Source: SB15 sp964639245 (GTDB lineage Bacteria > Chloroflexota > Anaerolineae > Aggregatilineales > J027). From it: a stretch of DNA of 64,000 nucleotides. Of the stretch, positions 15,394-23,005 are shown piece by piece. A model generated the notes under the pieces. It was not told where the DNA came from, did not search any database, and saw only the letters and a list, made by a program, of their open reading frames with translations. Location: the NCBI GenBank assembly GCA_964639245.1, contig CAZXCU010000003.1, positions 186,001 to 250,000 of the forward strand, given 5' to 3'. Within the stretch, counting starts at the first letter, position 1; the number at the start of each line of letters is the position of its first letter. Position numbers and translations under genes: made by a program.

Positions 15394-16506
15394 ATGCCTC
15401 TCAAAATAGGTTTGATTGGGTGCGGGGCAATTGCCCAGATTATGCACATCCCCTATTTAATGGATTACGAACAATTTGAACTGGTGGCGCTGGCGGATGC
15501 CGCTGAATCCGTGCTGACGGCGGTGGCTGACCGTTACGGGATTCAACGGCGTTACACGGATTGGCGCGAACTGATGGCACAACCGGATATTGAAGCGGTC
15601 GTGTTGTGCCACAGCGGGTCGCATCGGGACACGATTCTGGCGGCGCTGGATGCCCAAAAACATGTGTTCACCGAAAAGCCGATTACATGGGGAGTCGGAG
15701 AGGCGGTGGAGGTCATGCGGCGGGTGTTTGACACAGACCGTGTGGTGATGGTGGGGTATCACAAGCGCTATGCCCCGGCGTTTGTTTATGCTCAAGAACA
15801 GGTTCAAAAAATGCAGGATTTGGGCTTGGTGCGAATCACGGTGCTGCACCCCCCGAATGAAATGGGCTTGTCGCCGCACCGCATCCGCCTTGGCAATGGT
15901 AAAGTCATGGATGGGCATATCGATGTCGTGTCGTGGCAGCAGCAGGTCGAAGGCACGCTGAATGGATTGGCGGGGGGAAGCGTAACGGCGGCAGTGGATG
16001 AGGCGCTGGGCAACCGTAAAGATGATTTGCGCTTGCGGGCGGCTTACGGGATTTTGACCGTCAGCGTGATTCATCAGGTGTATATGATGTACGCTTTTCT
16101 GGGGAAGCCCGAACGGGTGCTGCATACCGAAGTCTGGCGGGATGGCCTTTCGATTCACACGCTGCTGCAATATCCGAACAATGTGCGCTGTACCATTGAC
16201 TGGCATTTCCTCTCGCATGTCAAAGATTATCGGGAGGAGTACGCTTTTTACGGCAATCATGACCGCGTGATTTTGCAATTCCCGTCACCGTACCTGAAAA
16301 ACGCGCCGAGTCCGGTGATTGTGCAGGGGGGGGACGGCGAATTGGCATGGGAAAAACGGGTGATTGTCTCCTACGATGAAGCGTTTCGGAATGAACTGCT
16401 GGCATTTTATGAGAGTGTGGTACATGGCAAGGTACATCGCAGCCCGATTACCGAAGCAGTGGAGCATATGACCACATTGCAACACATCATTGATGCGGCG
16501 AAATAG
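15394..16506 (+). CDS. Gfo/Idh/MocA family oxidoreductase
   Basis: 370 aa. The N-terminal Rossmann domain has GLIGCGAIAQIMHIPYL, the mid motif is FTEKPI (EKP, catalytic Lys) and the Gfo/Idh C-terminal domain follows (GYHKRYAPAF; IHQVYMMYAFLG carries the active-site His region). It acts on a sugar or inositol-type substrate with NAD(P), which cannot be specified. GGAG six bases before ATG 15394 favours that start over ATG 15382. Isolated on the plus strand. Confidence 0.92.
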   Translation: MPLKIGLIGCGAIAQIMHIPYLMDYEQFELVALADAAESVLTAVADRYGIQRRYTDWRELMAQPDIEAVVLCHSGSHRDTILAALDAQKHVFTEKPITWGVGEAVEVMRRVFDTDRVVMVGYHKRYAPAFVYAQEQVQKMQDLGLVRITVLHPPNEMGLSPHRIRLGNGKVMDGHIDVVSWQQQVEGTLNGLAGGSVTAAVDEALGNRKDDLRLRAAYGILTVSVIHQVYMMYAFLGKPERVLHTEVWRDGLSIHTLLQYPNNVRCTIDWHFLSHVKDYREEYAFYGNHDRVILQFPSPYLKNAPSPVIVQGGDGELAWEKRVIVSYDEAFRNELLAFYESVVHGKVHRSPITEAVEHMTTLQHIIDAAK

Positions 16507-16525
16507 CGGAGTTGGAAAATAGAGG

Positions 16526-16563
16526 GTAGGGGCGGGAAACTTTGTGTTTAATCCCGCCCCTAC
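16526..16563. repeat. R1-family palindrome
   Basis: GTAGGGGCGGGA and TCCCGCCCCTAC are perfect 12-bp inverted arms around a 14-base loop. It lies between two convergent genes and could also act as a weak transcription barrier, though no T-tract follows. Confidence 0.85.
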
Positions 16564-16571
16564 GGAAATGA

Positions 16572-17285
16572 TTAGCCGAGCGAATCAAGAGCGCGGCGCA
16601 GCAGAACGGTTAGCATTTCGCGCCGATAGTCCACGCTGCCACGAAAATCACCGGGGTGGGTGACTTGCAAATTATCCATCTCTACCAGCATAGGACGGGC
16701 GCTGATGCCACACGCCGCCACGTTCATTTCTTGCCCCATTTTCCACACAGCGACAGCCACAATCGGCGTATCGGCAGGGGTACGGGCGACCCGTTCTATT
16801 GCCCCGATTCCGCCTGCGTAGGGAATCTGAACATCGGTGATTAATCCATGCAGGCGTTCGTCCGGCGCGAGATAATCGGCAAGGGACAGGGGTTCACGGT
16901 CAGCAAAAATTAAAGTGGTGTGCAGGGTCAGCAACAGGGCTAACAATTCGCTGTCCGGTTCGCGGGAGGCAATCAGCCCGCCGAGAGTCGCCGCGTTGCG
17001 AAAGGTGTTCGCGCCCGCCCGATAGATTGCCACTTTTAAAATTTCGGGGATGTCTGCCGCGTGTAGTTCGGCGAGGCGGGTCATTGCGCCAACGTGCAGC
17101 ACGCCATTTTCATCAGCAAGGCCGCTTAAATTTAAATCCTGCAAATCTACTACGATAGAGGCGGGAACATCATTCGCTAGCAGGCGTGTCCCCCCCGCGA
17201 GGGGTGCGGAATCGGGTTGGTTCAAAAGGGCGAGGGCTTCATCAAGGCTTTTGGGGCGGTAGTAATGTTGGGGTCGTTTTGGCAT
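16572..17285 (-). CDS. FAD-binding subunit of a molybdopterin dehydrogenase (CoxM/XdhB-like)
   Basis: 237 aa, a little short of the usual 270-290. Family signatures: YYRPKSLDEALALL, the FAD-binding PLAGGTRLLANDV (variant of AGGTDL), LHVGAMTRLAEL and FRNAATLGGLIAS, then the C-terminal half (LHGLITDVQIPYAGGI, IVAVAVWKMGQEMNVAACGISARPMLVE). It would pass electrons between the 2Fe-2S subunit and FAD. The large Mo-binding and small Fe-S subunit genes are not adjacent, so it is an orphan here and may have moved or work with a partner elsewhere. Confidence 0.88.
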   Translation of the reverse strand: MPKRPQHYYRPKSLDEALALLNQPDSAPLAGGTRLLANDVPASIVVDLQDLNLSGLADENGVLHVGAMTRLAELHAADIPEILKVAIYRAGANTFRNAATLGGLIASREPDSELLALLLTLHTTLIFADREPLSLADYLAPDERLHGLITDVQIPYAGGIGAIERVARTPADTPIVAVAVWKMGQEMNVAACGISARPMLVEMDNLQVTHPGDFRGSVDYRREMLTVLLRRALDSLG

Positions 17286-17345
17286 ACTCTATTTCCAATT
17301 CAAATGTGGGTCTATTGTACCGAATTTAATCAACGAAAGTGAATC

Positions 17346-17768
17346 ATGACGACTTTGTTTTTACTGCTGGCTGCAACGATTTTATGGGGATTCTGGGGGT
17401 ATGCGGATAAAAACGCGCTGCATTACGCCCATCCCTTTACCGTGTTCTGGATGTATTGTCTCCCCTATGCGGTGTTGATTCCGGTGTGGTATTGGTTGGG
17501 GAACACCACCGAACCGGAAACGAATCATCATCCGCAGGCGTTTAAATGGGCAATTGCGGCGAGTCTGGCTTCCCTGACGGCGTTTGTGCTGATTTTGCTG
17601 GCGCTCAAAGGTCAGCCTGCCTCGCTGGTGATTGGCTTTACCGCCGCGTATCCGATGGTGACAACTTTTTTTGTGGTGATGGCGGGCATGGAGCAAATTA
17701 GCTGGCAAAAATTGGTCGGGATTGGTTTGGTGCTGGTGGGGTTGGTGGTGCTACAAACCAGCTCGTAA
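17346..17768 (+). CDS. EamA/DMT-type small membrane protein
   Basis: 140 aa with about five hydrophobic helices (LFLLLAATILWGFWGYADKNAL, VFWMYCLPYAVLIPVWYWL, WAIAASLASLTAFVLILLALKG, LVIGFTAAYPMVTTFFVVMAG, LVGIGLVLVGLVVLQT). The pattern, including GFTAAYPM and the LVGIGLVLVGLVVLQ ending, is that of a single EamA repeat (half a drug/metabolite transporter), so it would act as a dimer. The substrate is unknown. It is divergent from the minus-strand CoxM-like gene. Confidence 0.85.
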   Translation: MTTLFLLLAATILWGFWGYADKNALHYAHPFTVFWMYCLPYAVLIPVWYWLGNTTEPETNHHPQAFKWAIAASLASLTAFVLILLALKGQPASLVIGFTAAYPMVTTFFVVMAGMEQISWQKLVGIGLVLVGLVVLQTSS

Positions 17769-17909
17769 CCCCCATCCCCAACCCATCCCCGAACTTCAGG
17801 GGAAGGGGCAGAAATCATTGGCACACGGCGCGGCAAAGTCCCTCCTTGCCCTGCCAGATTAGAAAAATTTTACCTTTTGCGGTAAAATAAAAGGACTGCA
17901 TCCTTTTTT

Positions 17910-17947
17910 CCCCTGCCTTGCACCGCTTGGTGTAGCAGGGGTTTTTT
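17910..17947 (+). terminator. Intrinsic terminator upstream of the toxin-antitoxin pair
   Basis: CCCCTGC (17910-17916) pairs with GCAGGGG (17935-17941), with an inner CACC/GGTG, then TTTTTT. Two smaller hairpins precede it (TTTTACC/GGTAAAA near 17870 and AAAAGGA/TCCTTTT near 17889). TATAAT shortly after it probably belongs to the promoter of the next gene. Confidence 0.88.
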
Positions 17948-17999
17948 ATTTTGTATAATGGAGAAAACGGAGCAACTATTTTAGTGGGGAGGAGATTTG

Positions 18000-18218
18000 A
18001 TGCACGCGCTCTTAGAAAAAGCGTTTATTGAAGCAGCTAAATTGCCATCGGATGAGCAAGAAGCGCTGGCAGAACGCATTTTGGCGGAACTCCATGCCGA
18101 ACAACGCTGGAAAGAACTCTTAGACGCTTCTCAGGATTTACTTGAGCAGTGGGCAAACGAAGCCTTAGCCGAACATCGCGCAGGAAAAACGATTCCTGTT
18201 GAGCGCAAAGACCGATGA
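18000..18218 (+). CDS. Putative antitoxin of a type II toxin-antitoxin pair
   Basis: 72-aa acidic, helical protein (FIEAAKLPSDEQEALAERILAELHAEQRWKELLDASQDLLEQWANEALAEHRAGKT) of the style found as the first gene of small RelE/ParE-type modules in Chloroflexota and Cyanobacteria. It has GGGGAGGAG just upstream and overlaps the next gene by 4 bases (ATGA), as toxin-antitoxin pairs usually do. Presumed to bind and neutralise the toxin and repress the promoter; that role is inferred from context. Confidence 0.72.
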   Translation: MHALLEKAFIEAAKLPSDEQEALAERILAELHAEQRWKELLDASQDLLEQWANEALAEHRAGKTIPVERKDR

Positions 18219-18412
18219 AATCTACGACAGATACGCGGTTTCGTAAGGCATTTAGGCGTTTACCACCGCATATTCGTAAACAAGCAAGAGAGGCCTATAA
18301 TTTTTTCAAGGATGACCCCTATCATAATAGTTTACACTTTAAGCGGGTAAAGATGCTTTGGTTTTGGATAGGGTCACACGCTGAATATGACAAAATAGTT
18401 TCAAATCTATAG
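18215..18412 (+). pseudogene. RelE/ParE-type toxin with internal in-frame deletion
   Basis: 65 aa. The start (STTDTRFRKAFRRLPPHIRKQAREAYNFFKDDPYHNSLHFKRV) and end (WFWIGSHAEYDKIV) both match a RelE-type toxin family, but full-length relatives (about 85-90 aa) have about 25 residues between them containing the YSVRIG..YRA core strands. Here FKRV joins KMLWFWIG directly, so the central sheet with catalytic or target-binding residues is missing. Frame and stop are intact. The stop codon abuts an R1 repeat. I infer an inactivated toxin; a short variant fold is possible. Confidence 0.7.
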
Positions 18413-18435
18413 GGCGAGTGGGTTAGACCCGCCCT
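18411..18435. repeat. R1-family palindrome abutting the toxin stop codon
   Basis: AGGGCGAGTGGGT, TAG, ACCCGCCCT: an imperfect hairpin beginning within the toxin stop codon. The alpha-glucosidase stop lies just beyond, on the other strand. Confidence 0.6.
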
Positions 18436-18441
18436 TGTGAT

Positions 18442-20103
18442 TTAGCGCAGCCGCCCTACGTAAATTTCATAGGGGGGTAAGGCGGACGGGTTGCCCTGAC
18501 CCGTGCGGGAAAAAACTGTTTCCAGCGATTCGTTGAGATGGACGGACTGCGGTAGGTCGGACATATTTAGCAGCACCAGACAGGTTTCTTCCGCATGTTT
18601 CCGCCAAAACGCCAAGACATCGCCCGTATTGGACAAAATTTCCATCTCGCCCTGTTTTAAAGCCACAGATGCTTGACGAATTTGAACCAAACGGCGGAAA
18701 AAATTCAGCAGCGAATGTTCGTCGTCGCGCTGGGCAGCCACATTGATGCCCTGTTGAAAATCGGGATTGACGGGTAGCCATGTTTGCACCCACTTGGGCG
18801 CGAATCCAGCGTTGGGGGTGTCGTCCCACTGCATCGGCGTTCTACATTCATCCCGCCCAACCTGATTGGCAATATGCAGCGCTTCGTCGGGCGAAATACC
18901 TTCCTCAATTAAAATATCATACGCCCATACGCCCAAGTTATCTCGAAACGATTCAAGGTCAGGCAAATCCATCCGTCGCATCCCGATTTCTTCGCCATAG
19001 TAAAAAAGCGGCGTGCCACGCAAAAACATACACAACGCCAGCGCCACTTCCATTTTATTTCTATCGCCACCGCCGCCAAAAGTTTCCATAGCACGGTTGC
19101 GGTCATGGTTGCCTAAGGAATTCGACTCCCATGCACCATCAGGAATGGTCGGTAAGCGCACTTCAAACATCTGACGGATTTTTTCGGGGGCAAGGGTGGC
19201 AATGTTCATTAATTCAAAATTGCAGACGGAATGGAGCATATCGGCCCCTGCGCCATAAAAACTGACATTATCTGTTTCGCCCAGCAGCACACGGTCTGGG
19301 TATTCGTCACAAACCGCCCGTAGTTTTTGCATGAGTTCGTAGGTTTCGGGCAAATCGCGCTGGTAAATGAATTTGTGGTCGAATTGGGTTTGAATGTCTC
19401 TATCGTCCCGATGCAAAAACCATTCGCGCATTAAATCTGCCACTGGAACAGGATAATCGCAATCGGGCAAGGCAGGATTTTCAAAAATCGTACCAATTGC
19501 ATCCAAGCGAAAACCGTCCACGCCTTTATCGAACCAGAAGCGCACGACGTTGAACATGGCTTCCTGTACTTCGGGGTTACGCCAATTGAGGTCGGGCTGC
19601 TGTTTGAAGAAAAAGTGATAATAATACTGTTCGGTGGCTGCATCCCATTCCCATGCTGACCCGCCAAAGGTGGCTTCCCAATCGTTCGGGGGTGAACCAT
19701 CCGGTTTGGCATCGCGCCAGATATACCAATCGCGTTTGGGGTTGTCCCGGCTCGATTTGGACTCAAGAAACCAGTGGTGCTGGTCGGAGGTGTGATTCAA
19801 CACAAAATCGAGCAACACCCGGATTCCGCGCTGGTGTGCGCCAGCCAGAAACCGGTCAAAATCTGCCATCGTGCCATATTCCGGGTTAATTGCGGTGTAA
19901 TCGGAGACATCGTAGCCCACATCAAATTGGGGGGAGGGGAAACAGGGCGAAATCCACAGCGCTGTCACCCCTAGCCATTGTAAATAATCCAATTTTTCAA
20001 TGATGCCCAGTAAATCACCCGTGCCGTCGCCGTTAAAATCAGCGAAGGAACGGGGATAAATTTGATAACCTACTGCGTCTTTCCACCAGTTTGCAACTGC
20101 CAT
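18442..20103 (-). CDS. GH13 alpha-glucosidase (oligo-1,6-glucosidase type)
   Basis: 553-aa (beta/alpha)8 alpha-amylase-superfamily enzyme. Conserved regions: DFVLNHTS (region I, about 99-106), GFRLDAI with nucleophile D201 (II), LLGETDN with acid/base E276 (III) and GNHDRNR with D334 (IV). The N-terminal WWKDAVGYQIYPRSFADFNGDGTGDLLGI is typical of alpha-glucosidase/oligo-1,6-glucosidase subfamilies. It hydrolyses alpha-linked gluco-oligosaccharides in the cytoplasm (no signal peptide). Subfamily, and hence sucrose, maltose or isomaltose preference, cannot be fixed. Monocistronic, with no sugar transporter nearby. Confidence 0.95.
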   Translation of the reverse strand: MAVANWWKDAVGYQIYPRSFADFNGDGTGDLLGIIEKLDYLQWLGVTALWISPCFPSPQFDVGYDVSDYTAINPEYGTMADFDRFLAGAHQRGIRVLLDFVLNHTSDQHHWFLESKSSRDNPKRDWYIWRDAKPDGSPPNDWEATFGGSAWEWDAATEQYYYHFFFKQQPDLNWRNPEVQEAMFNVVRFWFDKGVDGFRLDAIGTIFENPALPDCDYPVPVADLMREWFLHRDDRDIQTQFDHKFIYQRDLPETYELMQKLRAVCDEYPDRVLLGETDNVSFYGAGADMLHSVCNFELMNIATLAPEKIRQMFEVRLPTIPDGAWESNSLGNHDRNRAMETFGGGGDRNKMEVALALCMFLRGTPLFYYGEEIGMRRMDLPDLESFRDNLGVWAYDILIEEGISPDEALHIANQVGRDECRTPMQWDDTPNAGFAPKWVQTWLPVNPDFQQGINVAAQRDDEHSLLNFFRRLVQIRQASVALKQGEMEILSNTGDVLAFWRKHAEETCLVLLNMSDLPQSVHLNESLETVFSRTGQGNPSALPPYEIYVGRLR

Positions 20104-20156
20104 TATCCGACCCTTTACAGTGATGAAAAAGTCAGGATAACAAACTCAACGGAGTT

Positions 20157-20876
20157 TCACAATTGGCTTTCGGATTTTGCCCGCAGTAAAAATACCGCTA
20201 CTACCAGCATCCAACCCAACCAGACAAAGCTGCCAATTAAGCCACCTTCGGGCAGCACCGGGAAATCTTCAATCACAAAACTAAAGAGCAATCCCTGTCC
20301 AAGCAGATAAATCACCCCGCCGAGAATACCAAACCAGCCGACCCACGCCTTAAACATGGGCGATTTGAGCATGGCAGCCCCGACCAGCATCATCCAAAAC
20401 GAGAAAAAACTCTGCCCCAAGTGTTCGCCAATGACATTTCCGCCGTAGCGATGTACGGCCTCAAAACTGGCGACGACAGATTCTTGGGTGGTGCCAAAAG
20501 CGGCAGGATTCATGTACATATCCGCTAAATGGGGGACAACAAAAACCCAGCGCAAGAAACCAATCATCGAAAAAACCGACCCCGCCAACCCGATGAAGGT
20601 AGCAGCCTTGAGATAGGGGGTGTCTTCGCGCATTAAAAGCTGTTCCAGCATCGGAATCGCCAGAATCAGCAGGGCAAACACCCATGCAATGGCTAGCCAT
20701 GTATAAATCAGCCCCGCGCCCTGTTCGTGAAATTCGGGCAAAATGACGCTGGCGGGTTCTTCCAGAATATCCGGCCAGTTGAAATTCATTTGCAGCAGGG
20801 TGGAGGGAATGAGACTCAAGACAACGGCGGTGATGAGCAGGACGGCGGTAAAACGACGAGTTTGGACGAGATTCAT
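20157..20876 (-). CDS. DUF4386 family membrane protein
   Basis: 239 aa, six hydrophobic segments (FTAVLLITAVVLSLIPSTLL, YTWLAIAWVFALLILAIPML, ATFIGLAGSVFSMIGFLRWVFVV, FFSFWMMLVGAAML, WFGILGGVIYLLGQGLLF, GSFVWLGWMLVVAVFLL). The layout and the GFLRWVF motif fit DUF4386, whose function is unknown. AAGGAGA lies eight bases before ATG 20876; the upstream frame extension is discarded. It is downstream of and co-directional with the TetR-type regulator, likely one operon. Confidence 0.82.
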   Translation of the reverse strand: MNLVQTRRFTAVLLITAVVLSLIPSTLLQMNFNWPDILEEPASVILPEFHEQGAGLIYTWLAIAWVFALLILAIPMLEQLLMREDTPYLKAATFIGLAGSVFSMIGFLRWVFVVPHLADMYMNPAAFGTTQESVVASFEAVHRYGGNVIGEHLGQSFFSFWMMLVGAAMLKSPMFKAWVGWFGILGGVIYLLGQGLLFSFVIEDFPVLPEGGLIGSFVWLGWMLVVAVFLLRAKSESQL

Positions 20877-20998
20877 GGTGCTGTTCTCCTTGATAGATCG
20901 TGACTTTATCGGCGGGCGCAGGGACTCCAAAGCCATCCTCGCTTTTTCCGCCAGTGAAATTTGCAATTGTTCAAAGGGTGGGTACGGCGATTACAACG

Positions 20999-21685
20999 CT
21001 ACATTGCAACGCCCAGATTTTGCAGCATGACCCGCGTTTCATGGCGGTAAAATGCGTCGGTATCGCCAATTAAATCGTGAGTCTGATGCAAAATTTCAAG
21101 GATGATCCGCCCGTGCATTTGTGTCCACAGCGTGACCATCACGTATAAAATTGGTAGGTCAACCTGATAGGCGCTGTTAAACGCAGTCAAGTGGGCATGG
21201 ATGGTGGGTGGCAATTCGCGGTAAGCCGCAGGTAGTTTCAAGCTGCCTTTTTCAATTGCTTCCGCCAAAAGTTGAATATACACGTGGTAAATGCGCTGGT
21301 AGACAGGCCGCAGCACCTCAAGCGGGGCGACATAGTTCGGAATGGCGCTGGCGGTCATGATTTGATAATCAATCGGGTGTGCCAGCGCCCACACACGATA
21401 GGCTAAAACGGCTGTTTCCAATCGCTCGACGACATTTTCGGATGCAAACTGAGCCACTTGTGACTCTAAAAAGTTGGACAGGCTGCTAAACCCATCCTGA
21501 ATCAGCGCGGTGACAAGCTCATCCCGACTCGGAAAATAGCGATAGATGGCCGGGGCAGTCACGCCCATTTCCCGTGCAATTGCCCGCAGAGATAAATCTG
21601 CCGTGCCACTTGCGGCCATCTGGCGGCGAGCGACTTCCTTGATTTCTTCTGTGGTGGCTTCTCTAAGTTGTTCGCGTCGAGACAT
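20999..21685 (-). CDS. TetR family transcriptional regulator
   Basis: 228 aa. The N-terminal helix-turn-helix spans about residues 10-58 (TEEIKEVARRQMAASGTADLSLRAIAREMGVTAPAIYRYFPSRDELVTALI), textbook TetR. The C-terminal half is helical and resembles the TetR_C_33/WHG type (FNSAYQVDLPILYVMVTLWTQMHGRIILEI). Its own promoter, just upstream, is overlapped by an inverted repeat, so autorepression is likely. The DUF4386 membrane protein follows 122 bases downstream and is the probable partner target. Confidence 0.93.
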   Translation of the reverse strand: MSRREQLREATTEEIKEVARRQMAASGTADLSLRAIAREMGVTAPAIYRYFPSRDELVTALIQDGFSSLSNFLESQVAQFASENVVERLETAVLAYRVWALAHPIDYQIMTASAIPNYVAPLEVLRPVYQRIYHVYIQLLAEAIEKGSLKLPAAYRELPPTIHAHLTAFNSAYQVDLPILYVMVTLWTQMHGRIILEILHQTHDLIGDTDAFYRHETRVMLQNLGVAM

Positions 21686-21714
21686 GCGTTATCACCGATT
21701 ACTTTGTTATCACT

Positions 21715-21749
21715 GTAAACAGTATACGGTGTTTACTTTTTGATGTCAA
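21715..21749 (-). promoter_or_regulatory. Promoter of the TetR gene with overlapping operator
   Basis: Read on the minus strand: TTGACA (21749-21744), 17-base spacer, TATACT (21726-21721). The perfect inverted repeat GTAAAC-N10-GTTTAC (21715-21736) covers the -10 and part of the spacer. This is the expected place for an autorepressing TetR dimer. Confidence 0.8.
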
Positions 21750-21808
21750 GCGGTATTTCTCGCTAATTCGGTCTACAATAGGTTGATTATTCAATAAGGA
21801 GACTTCCG

Positions 21809-22486
21809 ATGCAGGTTAATATTAAACATCGGCCTGATTCTTCGCTGGCGGTTGTGACGCTCGATGCGAATGAAGCCATTAAAGCTGAACCGGGTGCAAT
21901 GGTGGGACACACCGAAGGCATCGCCATCGAAACCAAATCTGAGGGTGGGCTTTTCGGCGGACTCAAACGGATGGTGGCAGGCGAAAGTTTTTTCCAGAAC
22001 ACCTATCAAGCGCCTGCCAATGGGGGTGAAATCATGTTCGCGCCGTCGCTGGCGGGCGATATGATTACGCTAGAAATCGGACAAACCGATATTCTGCTGC
22101 AAAGCGGTGCGTACATCGCCAGCGAATCCGGTGTTACGATGGATTCCTCATGGGGGGGTGCAAAAGGGTTTTTCGGGAGCGGCAGCATCGTGCTGCTCAA
22201 AGTTAGCGGGCGCGGTAAGGTGATTGCGGCAAGTTACGGCGCAATTGAGGAACGCCAACTTGCCCCCGGCGAAAAATATATTGTGGATACCGGGCATATC
22301 GTGGGGTTTGATGCGTCGGTGGGCTTTCAGGTGCAAAAAGTCGGTGGGTGGAAGTCGACCTTTTTAAGCGGCGAAGGCTTGGTGGTACATTTGACCGGGC
22401 CGGGGCGGGTGTTGATGCAGACCCGTTCCGAAGGCGCGTTTTTGGGTTGGCTGATTCCTAAACTACCCAAAACCTCCTCAAATTAA
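21809..22486 (+). CDS. TIGR00266/AIM24 family protein
   Basis: 225 aa, all-beta. Family landmarks are ANEAIKAEPGAMVGHTEGI, the Gly-rich GGLFGGLKRMVAGESFFQNTYQA, GEIMFAPSLAGDMITLEI, and SGRGKVIAASYGAIEERQLAPGEKYIVDTGHIVGFD. The family (DUF124, related to mitochondrial AIM24) has no settled bacterial function. AAGGAG precedes the ATG; it is divergent from the TetR gene, so the operator region might influence it too. Confidence 0.92.
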   Translation: MQVNIKHRPDSSLAVVTLDANEAIKAEPGAMVGHTEGIAIETKSEGGLFGGLKRMVAGESFFQNTYQAPANGGEIMFAPSLAGDMITLEIGQTDILLQSGAYIASESGVTMDSSWGGAKGFFGSGSIVLLKVSGRGKVIAASYGAIEERQLAPGEKYIVDTGHIVGFDASVGFQVQKVGGWKSTFLSGEGLVVHLTGPGRVLMQTRSEGAFLGWLIPKLPKTSSN

Positions 22487-22575
22487 CGACTGTCTTTTGT
22501 ATATTACGCTGGCCTTCAGGCCAGTGAACACCGCACTCAAGCACGGCGTTCAAATGAATTTACGGATAGACACTA

Positions 22576-22750
22576 AATGCTTTGTCCGGTAAATTCTTGC
22601 GGAGGGTAGGTGACAGACGGCGTACCGTCTTTAGCACCTCCCCCTACGAAATCTCATCCGATACGTAGGGGCAGGTTCTTAGGATATGAAATATCTGTAA
22701 CCTGCCCTTACTGAAAATTTTGTCCGTACTTATTTACCGGACGCAGCATT
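22576..22750. mobile_element. 175-bp inverted-repeat element R2, copy 1 (MITE-like)
   Basis: Terminal inverted repeats are AATGCTTTGTCCGGTAAAT on the left and, reverse-complemented, AATGCTGCGTCCGGTAAAT on the right. The interior folds into hairpins (GACGG-CGTA-CCGTC; GGCAGGTT..ATATC with GATAT..AACCTGCC). It is non-coding. A second copy in the opposite orientation is at 38215-38390 with about 90% identity by eye. A non-autonomous element moved by a transposase elsewhere is likely; no transposase is in the window. Confidence 0.85.
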
Positions 22751-22910
22751 AAAAGTAACATTCAGTTGCCGAATGTTACTTTTTAGAGTACCACAAGGGT
22801 GTTTCCGTTTGTTTTTGCAGACAAAGACTCCGCATCCCCCCCATGGCGAATTTTTAGATGGACTCTGAAGAAGGTCATATGGAAAGTTCTCTATGAATAA
22901 AATGAACCGT

Positions 22911-22974
22911 CGGACGGCACAGGTGCCGTCCCTACGGTGAATAAATTTGTAGGGACGCAATACATTGCGTCCGC
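22911..22974. repeat. Two-hairpin repeat R4, copy 1
   Basis: GGACGGCAC-AG-GTGCCGTCC followed by CTACGG...GTAG and GGACGCAAT-AC-ATTGCGTCC. The same two hairpins occur in reverse orientation at 50922-50989, and single halves at 9939 and 27264. Confidence 0.82.
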
Positions 22975-23005
22975 AAAATTTACCCTGAATAAATCGCTAT
23001 GTTTC

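Larger units (their letters stand above)
22487..23005. other. Gene-free stretch holding three repeat elements
   Basis: No credible ORF. It contains the hairpin CTGGCC-TTCA-GGCCAG near 22508, the R2 element (22576-22750), an unremarkable segment, and the R4 element (22911-22974). It looks like a landing site for small mobile repeats between convergent genes. Confidence 0.8.
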
